64,000 bases of DNA from Candidatus Tepidiaquacellales bacterium UBA2330. GTDB lineage: Bacteria; Bacteroidota; Ignavibacteria; Tepidaquicellales; Tepidaquicellaceae. A model generated the notes under the pieces. That model searched no databases, was not told the origin of the DNA, and saw only the letters and a list, made by a program, of their open reading frames with translations. A program made the position numbers and the translations under genes. The stretch lies in contig DDUU01000056.1 of assembly GCA_002344965.1 (NCBI GenBank), positions 1 to 64,000 on the forward strand, written 5' to 3'. This document shows, piece by piece, positions 42,107 through 51,230 of the stretch (position 1 is the stretch's first letter; each line of letters starts with the position of its first letter).

Positions 42107-45100
42107 TTGAGATTTGAGAAAATTTCTTTAAACGAAGGATTATCCAACAGTATTGTAAGTTCAATTAATCAGGATTCAGTCGGATTATTATGGATAACCA
42201 CTCAAGATGGATTAAACAGTTTTGACGGCTATAGATTTAAAGTATATAAGAATAATGACCATAATAAATTCTCTATACCTGAAAATTCAGTTCAGCTGAC
42301 TTATGAGGACAGTAAAAAAAATCTCTGGATAGGCGGAGATAAATTTAGTTTATCAGTTTTTAATTTGGAAAGAAATGAAATGATGAGGATACAGTTAAGT
42401 AATGATAATAACAACTTTCATATTTCAGGTATATTTGAAGACACTCAGGAAAATATCTGGGTAAGTACATTTGGAAATGGATTCTATAAAATTAAAAATT
42501 TTAAAGTGATATCTCATTATACAAGCAAGCAGAACAGTTCTGATTTTATAAACTGCAATGATATTTACTGCATGAAATATGACAGAGATTCTGAAAGGAT
42601 ATATATTGGTACTTGGACAGGTGGATTAAATATTATGGATTTGAAAAATTATAAATTTACTCATCACAAATTTAATATAAACAATCCGAATTCAATAAGC
42701 GATAACAGAATAAAACACATTTTTAAGGACAGCAGAAATAATCTCTGGATATCAACCCATCAGAAAGGATTAAATAAATTTTATGAAGAAAGCACAGAGT
42801 TTTGCAGATATTTACATGACAGTGAAAATGAAAATTCAATTTCTGAAAATGTATTAACAGATATATGCGAGGATAAAAACGGAATTCTATGGATCGCTTC
42901 AAGAAATCAGGGACTGAACAGATTTGATACGCAAAGTAATACATTCACGCATTATAAATTTGATAAATTAAATGCTTCTACATTATCCTGTAATTCCATA
43001 TGCAGTTTATTTATAGACAGATCAAACGTTTTATGGATCGGAACATGGGGAGAAGGGTTGTGCAAAACTGATCTAAATCAAAAAAAATTTTCAATTTTAT
43101 CAGAAAAACTTATAAATTCAAATAATGTGAAGTTTGATAAAATAACTTCCATATGTGTTGACAGTAAAAAATCAATCTGGCTCGGGACTTATGGAATTGG
43201 AATTTATAAATCCGAACCGGAAATTTACAGTGATTTTAGAAAATTCGATCATATAGAAAAAAAGTCTGTATATAATGTTTATCAGGACAATAATAACACA
43301 TTATGGTTTTCATCAGAACTGCTGGGCTTATGCAGTTATAATTTAGAATTTGATTTATTTGAAATTCATAATTGTGAAAAATATAATCTGAAAGAAATCC
43401 GAATTTTCCCTTTAATACAGGATATTCTATATGATAATATACTGTGGGTTGGTACAGAAAAGCACGGATTGCTATTATTTGATATTTACAAAAAGAAGTT
43501 TATTTACAATAAAAAGGAATTTTTAAACGACAAAACAATATACTCAATCTACAGAGATAATCAAGGTTTATTATGGATAGGTACAAACGGTACAGGAGTG
43601 TTTATATTTGATTCAAAGAATGAACTCATAAAAAATTCCCGGTTGTCAAAAGCCGCTGAAAAACTAAACAATGATAAGGTATGGTGTATTACAGAGGACA
43701 GTTTAAATAATATCTGGTTTGGAACAGATTCAGGCTTATGTAAAATTTGTAGAGTAACCGGGAAACTAAAGAGGTATAAACAGATAGATGGTATCTCCAA
43801 TGATACTGTTTTCGGAATATTGAAAGATGAAAGTAATAATTTATGGTTAAGTACAAATAACGGAATTTCTAAATTTGATATAATGCAGGAAAAATTCTAT
43901 AACTATTATCATCATGACGGACTTTCCGGAAATGAATTTAATGCTTTCTCGTTTTATAAAGACGAAAACGGAGTTATGTATTTCGGAGGGATGAACGGAG
44001 TTACATTTTTTAATCCGAAAGAAATAAAAGATAATGAATTCATTCCCAAGATAGTTATTACGGATTTTGAAATATTTAATAAACCAGTAAACGGGACTCT
44101 TGAAGACCCATATCTGAGAAAAAACATATCCTTTGCAGACGAAATAAACTTAACTTACAGAGAAAGCGTCTTTTCTTTTAAATTCGCTTCCCTTATTTAT
44201 AATAACCCTCAAAAAAATCAATACGCCTACAAAATGGATGGATTTGACAAAGACTGGACATACTGCGGGACAAGAAGAAGAGTGACCTACACAAACCTTG
44301 ATCCCGGAAATTATACTTTCAGAGTAAAAGGATCCAATAATGACGGGAAATGGAATGAAGAAGGAACATCTGTTAAAATTAATATCACACCGCCGTATTG
44401 GAAAACATGGTGGTTTAAAAGTCTTGGAATTCTCGGTGCAATTGCCGCAACCGGTCTTACATATAAGCAAAGACTTAATAAAATAGAAAAAGAAAAAATT
44501 AAACAAGAGGAATTTTCAAGAAAACTGATCGAGTCACAGGAATCCGAGAGAAAAAGGATAGCTCATGAACTTCATGATACTATAGCTCATGAAATTTTAA
44601 TTTCAAAGAATAAAGCAGCGCTGGCTCTAAAACATAAAGACAATATTAATAAAATGGAAGAAGCACTGAAAGATATTTCAGAACTTGCTTCTGTAACGAT
44701 AAATGATGTAAGAAGTATTTCGTATAATCTTCACCCTCATCAGCTTGAAAGGCTTGGAATTAAAAAAACTCTGTTATCAATAATTTATGATGCGGATAAA
44801 TCTACCAACATTACATTTCACTCGGACATTGATGAAATTGATAATCTTCTTTCAAAAGAAAGTGAGATAAATTTATTCAGAGTTATTCAAGAGATAATTA
44901 GTAATATAATAAAACATTCAAATGCAACAATTGCGAAATTTAATATTAAGATCTTAAGCAATAATATTTTCGTTATTATATCAGACAATGGAAAAGGATT
45001 TGATGTATCAAGCAAGTATATTCCTGATTCAAAAGAAGGGATAGGTTTAAACGGAATTTCTGAAAGAATTAAATTTATGGGACAATATAAAATAGAATCG

Positions 45101-45154
45101 GAAATAGGTAAAGGCACCGTTTATAAAATAAAAATTCCAATTAAAACAAATTAA
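42107..45154 (+). CDS. two-component sensor kinase with double beta-propeller, no signal peptide
   Basis: A 1015-residue protein. Residues about 5-640 hold about 13 Reg_prop blades (repeats such as DSKKNLWIGGD, DRSNVLWIGTWGEGL, DNQGLLWIGTNGTGV). About 655-765 is a Y_Y_Y domain (YKMDGFDKDWTYCGTRRRVTYTN would span its centre). One transmembrane segment follows (about 770-788). Then come HisKA_3 with phospho-His823 (ERKRIAHELHD) and an HATPase domain (QEIISNIIKHSN, DNGKGFD, GIGLNGISERI). The propeller normally lies in the periplasm and follows a signal peptide; here the frame starts at TTG 42107 with a stop at 42083 and no signal sequence. Confidence 0.88.
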   Translation: MRFEKISLNEGLSNSIVSSINQDSVGLLWITTQDGLNSFDGYRFKVYKNNDHNKFSIPENSVQLTYEDSKKNLWIGGDKFSLSVFNLERNEMMRIQLSNDNNNFHISGIFEDTQENIWVSTFGNGFYKIKNFKVISHYTSKQNSSDFINCNDIYCMKYDRDSERIYIGTWTGGLNIMDLKNYKFTHHKFNINNPNSISDNRIKHIFKDSRNNLWISTHQKGLNKFYEESTEFCRYLHDSENENSISENVLTDICEDKNGILWIASRNQGLNRFDTQSNTFTHYKFDKLNASTLSCNSICSLFIDRSNVLWIGTWGEGLCKTDLNQKKFSILSEKLINSNNVKFDKITSICVDSKKSIWLGTYGIGIYKSEPEIYSDFRKFDHIEKKSVYNVYQDNNNTLWFSSELLGLCSYNLEFDLFEIHNCEKYNLKEIRIFPLIQDILYDNILWVGTEKHGLLLFDIYKKKFIYNKKEFLNDKTIYSIYRDNQGLLWIGTNGTGVFIFDSKNELIKNSRLSKAAEKLNNDKVWCITEDSLNNIWFGTDSGLCKICRVTGKLKRYKQIDGISNDTVFGILKDESNNLWLSTNNGISKFDIMQEKFYNYYHHDGLSGNEFNAFSFYKDENGVMYFGGMNGVTFFNPKEIKDNEFIPKIVITDFEIFNKPVNGTLEDPYLRKNISFADEINLTYRESVFSFKFASLIYNNPQKNQYAYKMDGFDKDWTYCGTRRRVTYTNLDPGNYTFRVKGSNNDGKWNEEGTSVKINITPPYWKTWWFKSLGILGAIAATGLTYKQRLNKIEKEKIKQEEFSRKLIESQESERKRIAHELHDTIAHEILISKNKAALALKHKDNINKMEEALKDISELASVTINDVRSISYNLHPHQLERLGIKKTLLSIIYDADKSTNITFHSDIDEIDNLLSKESEINLFRVIQEIISNIIKHSNATIAKFNIKILSNNIFVIISDNGKGFDVSSKYIPDSKEGIGLNGISERIKFMGQYKIESEIGKGTVYKIKIPIKTN

Positions 45155-45155
45155 T

Positions 45156-45815
45156 ATGAGCGAGATTAAAAAAATAAAAATCATAATAGCTGATGATCAT
45201 CCGATTTTCAGAAGCGGACTTAAGCAAATTATACAAGAAGATGAAAATATAGAAATTATCGGAGTAGCTGATAATGGTGAGAAAGCAATTCAGAAAATTG
45301 AGGAGCTTAAACCCGATATTGCTCTGCTTGATATAGAAATGCCTAAAATGACAGGACTACAGGTGCTGAAGAAACTTCGTGAATTAAAGATCGATTGTAA
45401 AGTAATTTTTTTAACTGTTTTTTCATCGGAAGATATATTTGATGAATCAATGGAGCTTGGTGTGAACGGATATGTATTGAAAGACTGCGCAGTTGATGAT
45501 ATAATAGAATGTATAAATAAAGTTTATCAAAACAATTATTATATAAGTCCTTCAATTTCAAATTTTCTCATTAGCAGAAGGGATAAAATTAAAAAATTTG
45601 AGAAAAAAAATCCTTCACTGAACGATCTTACAAAAACTGAACTGGCAATTCTAAAACATATTTCCGAAGGAAAAACTTCTAAGGAAATCGCTCATGAATT
45701 GTTTATTAGTTATAAAACAGTTGAAAATCACAGATCAAACATTAATGCTAAATTAAACCTGAAAGGTCCTAACAGTCTTATGAAATTTGCTTTTGAAAAT
45801 AAGTCACTTCTTTAA
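45156..45815 (+). CDS. NarL/FixJ-family response regulator
   Basis: A 219-residue protein: receiver domain (1 to about 125) with phospho-accepting Asp59 (LLDIEMP), the acidic pair ADDHP, and a LuxR-type helix-turn-helix (about 152-212; LTKTELAILKHISEGKTSKE, TVENHRSNINAKLNL). It starts 1 bp after the sensor kinase stop (TAAT ATG), so the pair is translationally coupled. It is the likely regulator of the island genes, though no binding site was identified. Confidence 0.93.
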   Translation: MSEIKKIKIIIADDHPIFRSGLKQIIQEDENIEIIGVADNGEKAIQKIEELKPDIALLDIEMPKMTGLQVLKKLRELKIDCKVIFLTVFSSEDIFDESMELGVNGYVLKDCAVDDIIECINKVYQNNYYISPSISNFLISRRDKIKKFEKKNPSLNDLTKTELAILKHISEGKTSKEIAHELFISYKTVENHRSNINAKLNLKGPNSLMKFAFENKSLL

Positions 45816-46413
45816 AAATATTTATAATCCTTTTCTTTGTTGATTAAATTCTAATAATTTCATTACTTCTAATATTCAGTCTTACATAAAGAATACTCTT
45901 CATATATGATTCCTGTTAATTTTCCTAAATCTTTTATACTGCACTTAGCTAAATAAAAGTATCTTCAATTGTGAAGTTTTCATTTTTTAAAGTCGAATTA
46001 TTAACAGTTGTTTAAGTAAAAAAAAAAACTAAGTCTCATATTAAAAAAAATAAACAGGAGGAAAGGAGTTTGAAAACTTACAAAATGATAGCATTAAATA
46101 TGACTTACAATTTGATTGGTATACTCAAACATTTGACAGCTTAAGAAAAATCCTGTGAAGAAACTTCAAATCGAAATGATTAGCACAAATAATATCAGAC
46201 TAACCAATTAGCTTGTAAACCTGATTCAGGTTAAGGTATTGGGATTCAAATGATTTAAACAACTACTTTGCTTTTCAGGATAAATCATGCTTAATACCAT
46301 TATGGTTTTTGAAGAATCTAATTATGTAACAAAAAATAACTGTTGATTTTTAAAGATGATCCGGCAATAATAAAAATATGAAACAGGGAATTGAATATTC
46401 TAATTGGCCATCA
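45816..46413. other. 598 bp non-coding island end
   Basis: Mostly AT-rich with no full gene. It contains a 24-codon frame with an unusually strong ribosome site (46070-46144). The right boundary abuts the porD end at 46414. Confidence 0.5.
46070..46144 (+). CDS. possible small peptide gene with strong ribosome-binding site
   Basis: A 24-codon frame starting TTG, preceded by AGGAGG (46056-46061) and AAAGGAG (46062-46068), among the strongest sites in the window. The peptide contains a modest hydrophobic run (MIALNMTYNLIGIL). It could be a real small peptide, a leader, or the 5' stub of a lost gene. Confidence 0.35.
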   Translation: MKTYKMIALNMTYNLIGILKHLTA

Positions 46414-46651
46414 GTCCCGCTAACGCGCCCTGCCTTTTGCGTCTTCATAAACAGATTGATGAGCCCGGTCAAGCGCCATCAGCTTGTCATATATTCTTAC
46501 ATCACCGTAGTCCAGAAAGGTATCGGCAATTTCCGTTGCTTTGGCATCAAAGAAAATATCAATGTTGAATGCCTTTACTTCTTTTTTCTTTACTTCGCTT
46601 ATCACTTCAAGCGCACTTAAAATGTTTGCAAATGCATTCTTTTTATTAATC
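46414..46651 (-). repeat. right island repeat: 3' end of intact porD
   Basis: Matches 32347-32584 at all but three of 238 positions and in the same direction. It includes the last 77 or so codons of porD and 6 bp past the stop. Confidence 0.92.
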
Positions 46652-47355
46652 GACAGCGAATCGAGACCTGTCCACATATATTCGAAATAACCTTTACGGA
46701 AATTATCAAAACGGACATTCAGAAGTTCCTGAACCAGCTGAACTCTGGATGGTTTTGAACCTCCGCCTGTTTCATTCCAGCCCGTAAGACTGACAGAAAC
46801 CCTGTTGCAGATATCCAGAGCTTTCTGAAAATATTTATTCCCGCCTTTGGGATAATATGAATCTTCATCATAACCAACTACCATATATGCATAGTAATCT
46901 AAAAGACTAAGGAGCGGATCAAATCTCAAATCATTTTTTATGAACGGCATATTTTCATTATAAACGAACTGAATTCTTTCATCCAGAAATCTGAATGCTG
47001 TTGAAAATTTCTGTTCATTTCTTTGGTTTGGGTTGTAAACTTCCCTCTGGCTGGCTATAAATAATTTTGCATCGTAAGTCTGAGTAAGAGTATTGACTCC
47101 TGTGAAATTAAACTGCATCTGAACCTTTATTGGCGCGATCTTCTCATCATGATATTTATTCTTATTTAAATAATCCTCTACTTTTTGCTTGAAATTTGCG
47201 AGTTTCTCCTGTACGTCAGGCGGAAGTAATTCATAACTCATAATGACCTCAACTACTATATCCCTTTCCTGTGAGAATGCTTTTCCGTTTGTGAACAGTG
47301 AAAATAATATGATAATTAAAAACCATTTAATTTGTCTTTGCATTTTCTTTCTCAT
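46420..47355 (-). CDS. porD: PorD-like protein (DUF4835), T9SS-associated
   Basis: A 311-residue protein with a signal peptide (cleavage near AFSQE). The sequence matches DUF4835: it starts VVEVIMSYELLPPDVQEKLA and has VQMQFNFTG, PNQRNEQKFSTAFRFLDERI and GWNETGGGSKPSR. This family is annotated as PorD of the type IX secretion system. Its neighbour on the other strand (47431) is a PorV-like gene, 75 bp away and divergent. The last 238 bp are duplicated at 32347, 14 kb downstream. No alteration of the intact copy is evident. Confidence 0.85.
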   Translation of the reverse strand: MRKKMQRQIKWFLIIILFSLFTNGKAFSQERDIVVEVIMSYELLPPDVQEKLANFKQKVEDYLNKNKYHDEKIAPIKVQMQFNFTGVNTLTQTYDAKLFIASQREVYNPNQRNEQKFSTAFRFLDERIQFVYNENMPFIKNDLRFDPLLSLLDYYAYMVVGYDEDSYYPKGGNKYFQKALDICNRVSVSLTGWNETGGGSKPSRVQLVQELLNVRFDNFRKGYFEYMWTGLDSLSINKKNAFANILSALEVISEVKKKEVKAFNIDIFFDAKATEIADTFLDYGDVRIYDKLMALDRAHQSVYEDAKGRAR

Positions 47356-47430
47356 TAGATTAAATTATTTCAGATAAATTTGATGTTCCTCATCAAATAA
47401 TCAATTCATTTTTAAAAAACTTATTAAAGG

Positions 47431-48303
47431 ATGACGATGAAAAGGTTAGCAATGATGGTTATAGTTTTGTTTTCAATAAAAAGTTCCGTAGCGCAGTTTG
47501 AGAATACGGAAACAGGTGCAAGGGCAACTGGATTAAACGGAGCGTTTACTTCTCTTTCAAATAATTCTCTTGCCGTCTTTTACAATCCTTCGGGATTAGG
47601 TCAGTTAAAATTCAGGGAAATATCATTTTATTACGGTCCGGAAATATTCGGAGTCAGCGGTTTATCACAGGCTGCGTTAAGCTATGCAGAGCCAACGGGT
47701 TTCGGAGTTTTCGGAGCCGGTGTGAAAACATTTGGGTTTGAATTATACAGAGAGTTAACTTTCATTTTGTCGTACGGAAATGTTGTTAACGAAAAAGTCT
47801 TTCTCGGAGTCAGCGCTAATTATTATCAACTGAGCATTAAAAATTATAATTCAGCTTCGGCATTCGGAATAGATGCAGGTGCGATGGCTTACTTCACAGA
47901 TTTTATGAAATGGGGATTTACAGCAAAGAATCTGTCCGGTTCAACTATCGGAATCTCAAAAGAAAAAATACCGCAGGTTTACAGAACCGGATTTACTTTT
48001 CAGCCGTTATCTGAACTCTTAATGATTTTAGAAGCTGAGAAAGATGTAAAATATCCGCTGACATTCAGAACCGGATTTGAATACTCTGTTTACGATATTG
48101 CTGATCTCAGGACGGGAATCAGTACAGAGCCGGTTTCCTTTTCTGCGGGTATTGGTCTAAATTACAGAATGTTTCAGATTGATTATACGGTAAACAATCA
48201 TCAGGAGCTTGGTATTAGTCATCATGGTTCTGTTTCAATAAATTTCGGCGGAAGCGATTCGAAGAAATTTTACAGAGATCAGTTAAAAAATGCATTCAGA
48301 TAA
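47431..48303 (+). CDS. PorV/PorQ-like outer membrane barrel protein
   Basis: A 290-residue outer-membrane barrel with a signal peptide (cleavage near SVAQF). The start FENTETGARATGLNGAFTSL and NNSLAVFYNPSGLG are typical of the PorV/UPF0164 family, which shuttles cargo in the type IX system. Strand-like repeats follow, ending GSVSINFGG. It is divergent from porD, so the two may share a control region at 47356-47430. Whether it is PorV or PorQ cannot be decided by eye. Confidence 0.82.
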   Translation: MTMKRLAMMVIVLFSIKSSVAQFENTETGARATGLNGAFTSLSNNSLAVFYNPSGLGQLKFREISFYYGPEIFGVSGLSQAALSYAEPTGFGVFGAGVKTFGFELYRELTFILSYGNVVNEKVFLGVSANYYQLSIKNYNSASAFGIDAGAMAYFTDFMKWGFTAKNLSGSTIGISKEKIPQVYRTGFTFQPLSELLMILEAEKDVKYPLTFRTGFEYSVYDIADLRTGISTEPVSFSAGIGLNYRMFQIDYTVNNHQELGISHHGSVSINFGGSDSKKFYRDQLKNAFR

Positions 48304-48365
48304 AATTCCGTTTTTTAAAAATAATATTGAACTGTATATTTGATATTTAAAAATAATTATTATAT

Positions 48366-49325
48366 TTGAAGTACAGAAAATTAGGAAATTGCGGCAGCAG
48401 CGTTAGTGTAATTGGATTTGGCAGCTGGCTTACAGTCGGCGGTTCGGTTGATGCTAAAACAGGCAGCTCTCTTATAAAATACGCATTTGATAAAGGTATA
48501 AATTTTTTTGACACGGCTGATGTATATTCATCCGGTGAATCGGAAAAATTTCTTGGGAAAACTCTTTCGGCTTTCAGAAGAAGAGATCTTTTTATAGCTT
48601 CAAAATGCTACTGGCCAATGTCGGATAATGTTAATGACAAAGGATTATCAAGAAAGCATATTTTCGAATCGGTTCATGAATCTTTGCGGAATCTGAAAAC
48701 CGATTATTTAGATCTGTATCAGTGCCACAGATATGACAGTGAAACGCCGGTTGAGGAAACCTGCAGAGCTTTTTATTCACTGATAGAGCAGGGAAAAATA
48801 TTATACTGGGGAGTAAGCGAATGGACAAAAAACAATATATCTGAAGCAGTTAATTTCTGCCGGAAATCAAATCTGCATGAACCTGTAAGCAATCAGCCGC
48901 AGTACAGTCTGTTGTACAGGGACATTGAAAATAACGGAGTAATGGATTATTGCAAAAAAAACGGGATAGGGCTTGTAGTCTGGTCTCCGCTGGCACAGGG
49001 AGTTTTAACGGGAAAATACAATAAAAAAAAAGAAGCGGGAAAAGATACAAGACTTGGGAATGATAAATATAATGTATTTGTAAAAAAGCTTGCTGCAGAG
49101 GAAAACCTGAAAAAAGTGGAAATGCTGATGCAGATTTCCGCGGATATGAATACAACGGCATCCTGTCTTTCTCTTGCATGGTGTCTCAGAAAAGGAATTG
49201 TTTCGAGCGCTATTACTTCCGCGACAAAATTAAATCAGCTTAAGGAAAATATAAAAGCTTCTGAAATAATTATACCTGCTGATGTTATTGAGAAACTTGA
49301 CGAAATTTTTAAAATAGAAAAATGA
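48366..49325 (+). CDS. aldo/keto reductase
   Basis: A 319-residue TIM-barrel oxidoreductase of the potassium-channel-beta-like subfamily. The start is TTG. The catalytic tetrad is visible: Asp49 and Tyr54 (FFDTADVYSSGESE), Lys80 (IASKCYW) and His121 (YQCHRYD). NADPH-binding residues are likely in VWSPLAQGVLTGKY. It overlaps the downstream kinase by 4 bp (ATGA), so the two are translationally coupled. The substrate is unknown. Confidence 0.92.
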   Translation: MKYRKLGNCGSSVSVIGFGSWLTVGGSVDAKTGSSLIKYAFDKGINFFDTADVYSSGESEKFLGKTLSAFRRRDLFIASKCYWPMSDNVNDKGLSRKHIFESVHESLRNLKTDYLDLYQCHRYDSETPVEETCRAFYSLIEQGKILYWGVSEWTKNNISEAVNFCRKSNLHEPVSNQPQYSLLYRDIENNGVMDYCKKNGIGLVVWSPLAQGVLTGKYNKKKEAGKDTRLGNDKYNVFVKKLAAEENLKKVEMLMQISADMNTTASCLSLAWCLRKGIVSSAITSATKLNQLKENIKASEIIIPADVIEKLDEIFKIEK

Positions 49326-50257
49326 ATTATCTTGTAATCGGCGAACCGTGTGTAGATGTAATACATAAAGCTGACGGAAAATCTATCCGCAGTTACGGCG
49401 GAATTTTGTATTCCGTAATCAGCATGGCTGTACTGGCTGATAAAGCTGATAATGTAATACCTGTAATGAATCTGGGTGAGGATGAATTTGATAATGTTAC
49501 TGAGCTTTTAAAACAATATCCAAATATAAAAACATACGGAATAAACAAATTAAAACATCCTACGAGACAGGTAAATTTATACTACAATTTATATAATTCA
49601 GATAAAAGCGCCAGATTTGAAAAGTCAACAGAGCCGACTTATACTATTAATTATAATGATGTGGAAAGTCTGCTGAATATGGCTGATGCCGTGCTGATCA
49701 ATATGATATCAGGTGTTGATATCACGATTGATACTTTAAAAAATATTAGAAAAAATTTTAAAGGACTGATGCATATTGACATTCATAATATTGTAATGGA
49801 TACAAAAGAGGACGGAAGCAGAACGCATGTCCCTGTGGACAACTGGTATGAATGGTGCACCAATACGGATACAGTTCAGATGAATCAGTTTGAAATAGCA
49901 TCACTCAGCAGGGAAAAATTAACAGAGTATAAAATTGCAGAGGAAATTCTTTTTAATAATGTTTACGATGTAAAAGGACTCATAGTAACAAGGGGAGTGG
50001 ACGGAGTTACCGGATTCGCAAGAAAGGAAAAAGTTTACGGAACAGAAACATTCAGGGATCTTGATCATATAGAAATAGCTGCAATTGAAAATTCTCATTT
50101 TAAAGATTCCACCGGATGCGGCGATGTATTTGCATCTGCATTTTTACTCGACTATTCGAAAAACGGTAATTTCAGTAAAAGCATTCATTATGCAAACAGA
50201 ATGGCTTCGTATAATTCATCGCTTGAGGGTATCGGCGAATTAATAAAACTCAGGTAA
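49322..50257 (+). CDS. PfkB-family carbohydrate kinase
   Basis: A 311-residue ribokinase-fold kinase. The C-terminal signature DSTGCGDVF is complete, with catalytic Asp268, and the N-terminal glycine pair appears in SYGGILYSV. The substrate is not recognised; residues between 80 and 110 are not typical of ribokinase or fructokinase. It starts inside the stop of the aldo/keto reductase gene. Confidence 0.88.
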   Translation: MNYLVIGEPCVDVIHKADGKSIRSYGGILYSVISMAVLADKADNVIPVMNLGEDEFDNVTELLKQYPNIKTYGINKLKHPTRQVNLYYNLYNSDKSARFEKSTEPTYTINYNDVESLLNMADAVLINMISGVDITIDTLKNIRKNFKGLMHIDIHNIVMDTKEDGSRTHVPVDNWYEWCTNTDTVQMNQFEIASLSREKLTEYKIAEEILFNNVYDVKGLIVTRGVDGVTGFARKEKVYGTETFRDLDHIEIAAIENSHFKDSTGCGDVFASAFLLDYSKNGNFSKSIHYANRMASYNSSLEGIGELIKLR

Positions 50258-50312
50258 ATATTATAATTAAAATGAAACCATCCGTAATGCAGAAAATATT
50301 TTTTCCGGTATT

Positions 50313-51206
50313 ATGAAAATATTAATAACCGGATCAAACGGATTGCTGGGACAGGCGGTAACTTCAATTTTTACAAGGGAGACTGATCACGAACTCATTC
50401 TCACATCAGCTGAAGATTCTTCATTTCTTGAATACGGCCATGAATACAGTACACTTGACATCACAAGTAAGGAGGATGTAAAAAAATTAATTGCATTTCA
50501 TGAACCTGATATAATTATTAACTGCGCTGCATTTACGAATGTTGACAAATGCGAAACCGAAAGGGAATTATCCTGGAAGATCAATGTGGACGGTGTTAAA
50601 AACCTTATCATTGCCGCAAAGAAAATTAATTCAAAGATAATCCATTTTTCAACCGATTACATATTTGACGGAAAGAACGGACCGTATACAGAACTGTCAA
50701 AGCCGAATCCTGTCTCATTTTACGGAAGAGGAAAGCTTGCGAGCGAGAATGCATTAATAACCAGTGACATTAATTTTGCAATTATAAGAACCCTTGTATT
50801 ATATGGAATAGGTAATAAGGTAAAACAGAATTTTGCATTATGGGTAATAGAAGAACTGAGAAATAACCGTCCGGTTAATATTGTAACTGATCAGATAAGT
50901 AATGTAACGATGATCGATGACCTTGCATACGGGACACTGAAAATTGCTGAAATGGATGTATCGGGAATTTACAATATCTCCGGACCTGACATACTTTCAA
51001 GGTATGATTTTGTTTTGAAGCTTTGTGAAGTATTTAATTACAATAAAGAGCTTGTAAGACCGGTTACAACCGCAAGCTTAAAGCAACCTGCACCGAGACC
51101 GCTGAATTCCGGTCTTATAATTTTAAAAGCACAGTCTGAACTGGGATTTAATCCGATGGATTCTCTTGAAGGTCTCAGACTTCTTAAAGTTCAGCTCGGA
51201 TATTAA
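50313..51206 (+). CDS. RmlD-like NAD(P)-dependent sugar reductase
   Basis: A 297-residue short-chain dehydrogenase/reductase. The nucleotide-binding site is GSNGLLGQ (7-14), and the catalytic pair is Tyr137 and Lys141 (YGRGK), with CAAFTNVDKCE (71-81) typical of dTDP-4-dehydrorhamnose reductase. No rmlA, rmlB or rmlC lies nearby, so a dTDP-rhamnose role is plausible but unproven. It follows the kinase by 55 bp. Confidence 0.85.
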   Translation: MKILITGSNGLLGQAVTSIFTRETDHELILTSAEDSSFLEYGHEYSTLDITSKEDVKKLIAFHEPDIIINCAAFTNVDKCETERELSWKINVDGVKNLIIAAKKINSKIIHFSTDYIFDGKNGPYTELSKPNPVSFYGRGKLASENALITSDINFAIIRTLVLYGIGNKVKQNFALWVIEELRNNRPVNIVTDQISNVTMIDDLAYGTLKIAEMDVSGIYNISGPDILSRYDFVLKLCEVFNYNKELVRPVTTASLKQPAPRPLNSGLIILKAQSELGFNPMDSLEGLRLLKVQLGY

Positions 51207-51230
51207 TAAGAAAAAAATAAAATATATTTA

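Larger units (their letters stand above)
32347..46651. mobile_element. 14.3 kb genomic island bounded by duplicated 3' ends of porD
   Basis: Two direct copies of the same 238 bp (32347-32584 and 46414-46651, three mismatches) enclose ten genes and some non-coding DNA. The right copy is the 3' end of intact porD, and the left copy is an orphan fragment. This is the pattern left by an element that integrates at a gene's 3' end and carries a replacement end. DNA inside is visibly AT-richer, with long A-runs, than the flanking housekeeping genes. No integrase or relaxase is recognisable, so the mechanism is unknown; a recombination-based duplication or an assembly error also remains possible. Confidence 0.65.

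Noticed and set aside
46378..46620. 80-codon plus-strand frame across the right island boundary
   Set aside because: Mostly antisense to the conserved end of porD; no independent evidence.
32347..46651. Island as a prophage or conjugative element
   Set aside because: No capsid, terminase, portal, relaxase, type IV secretion or integrase gene could be recognised among the island genes.
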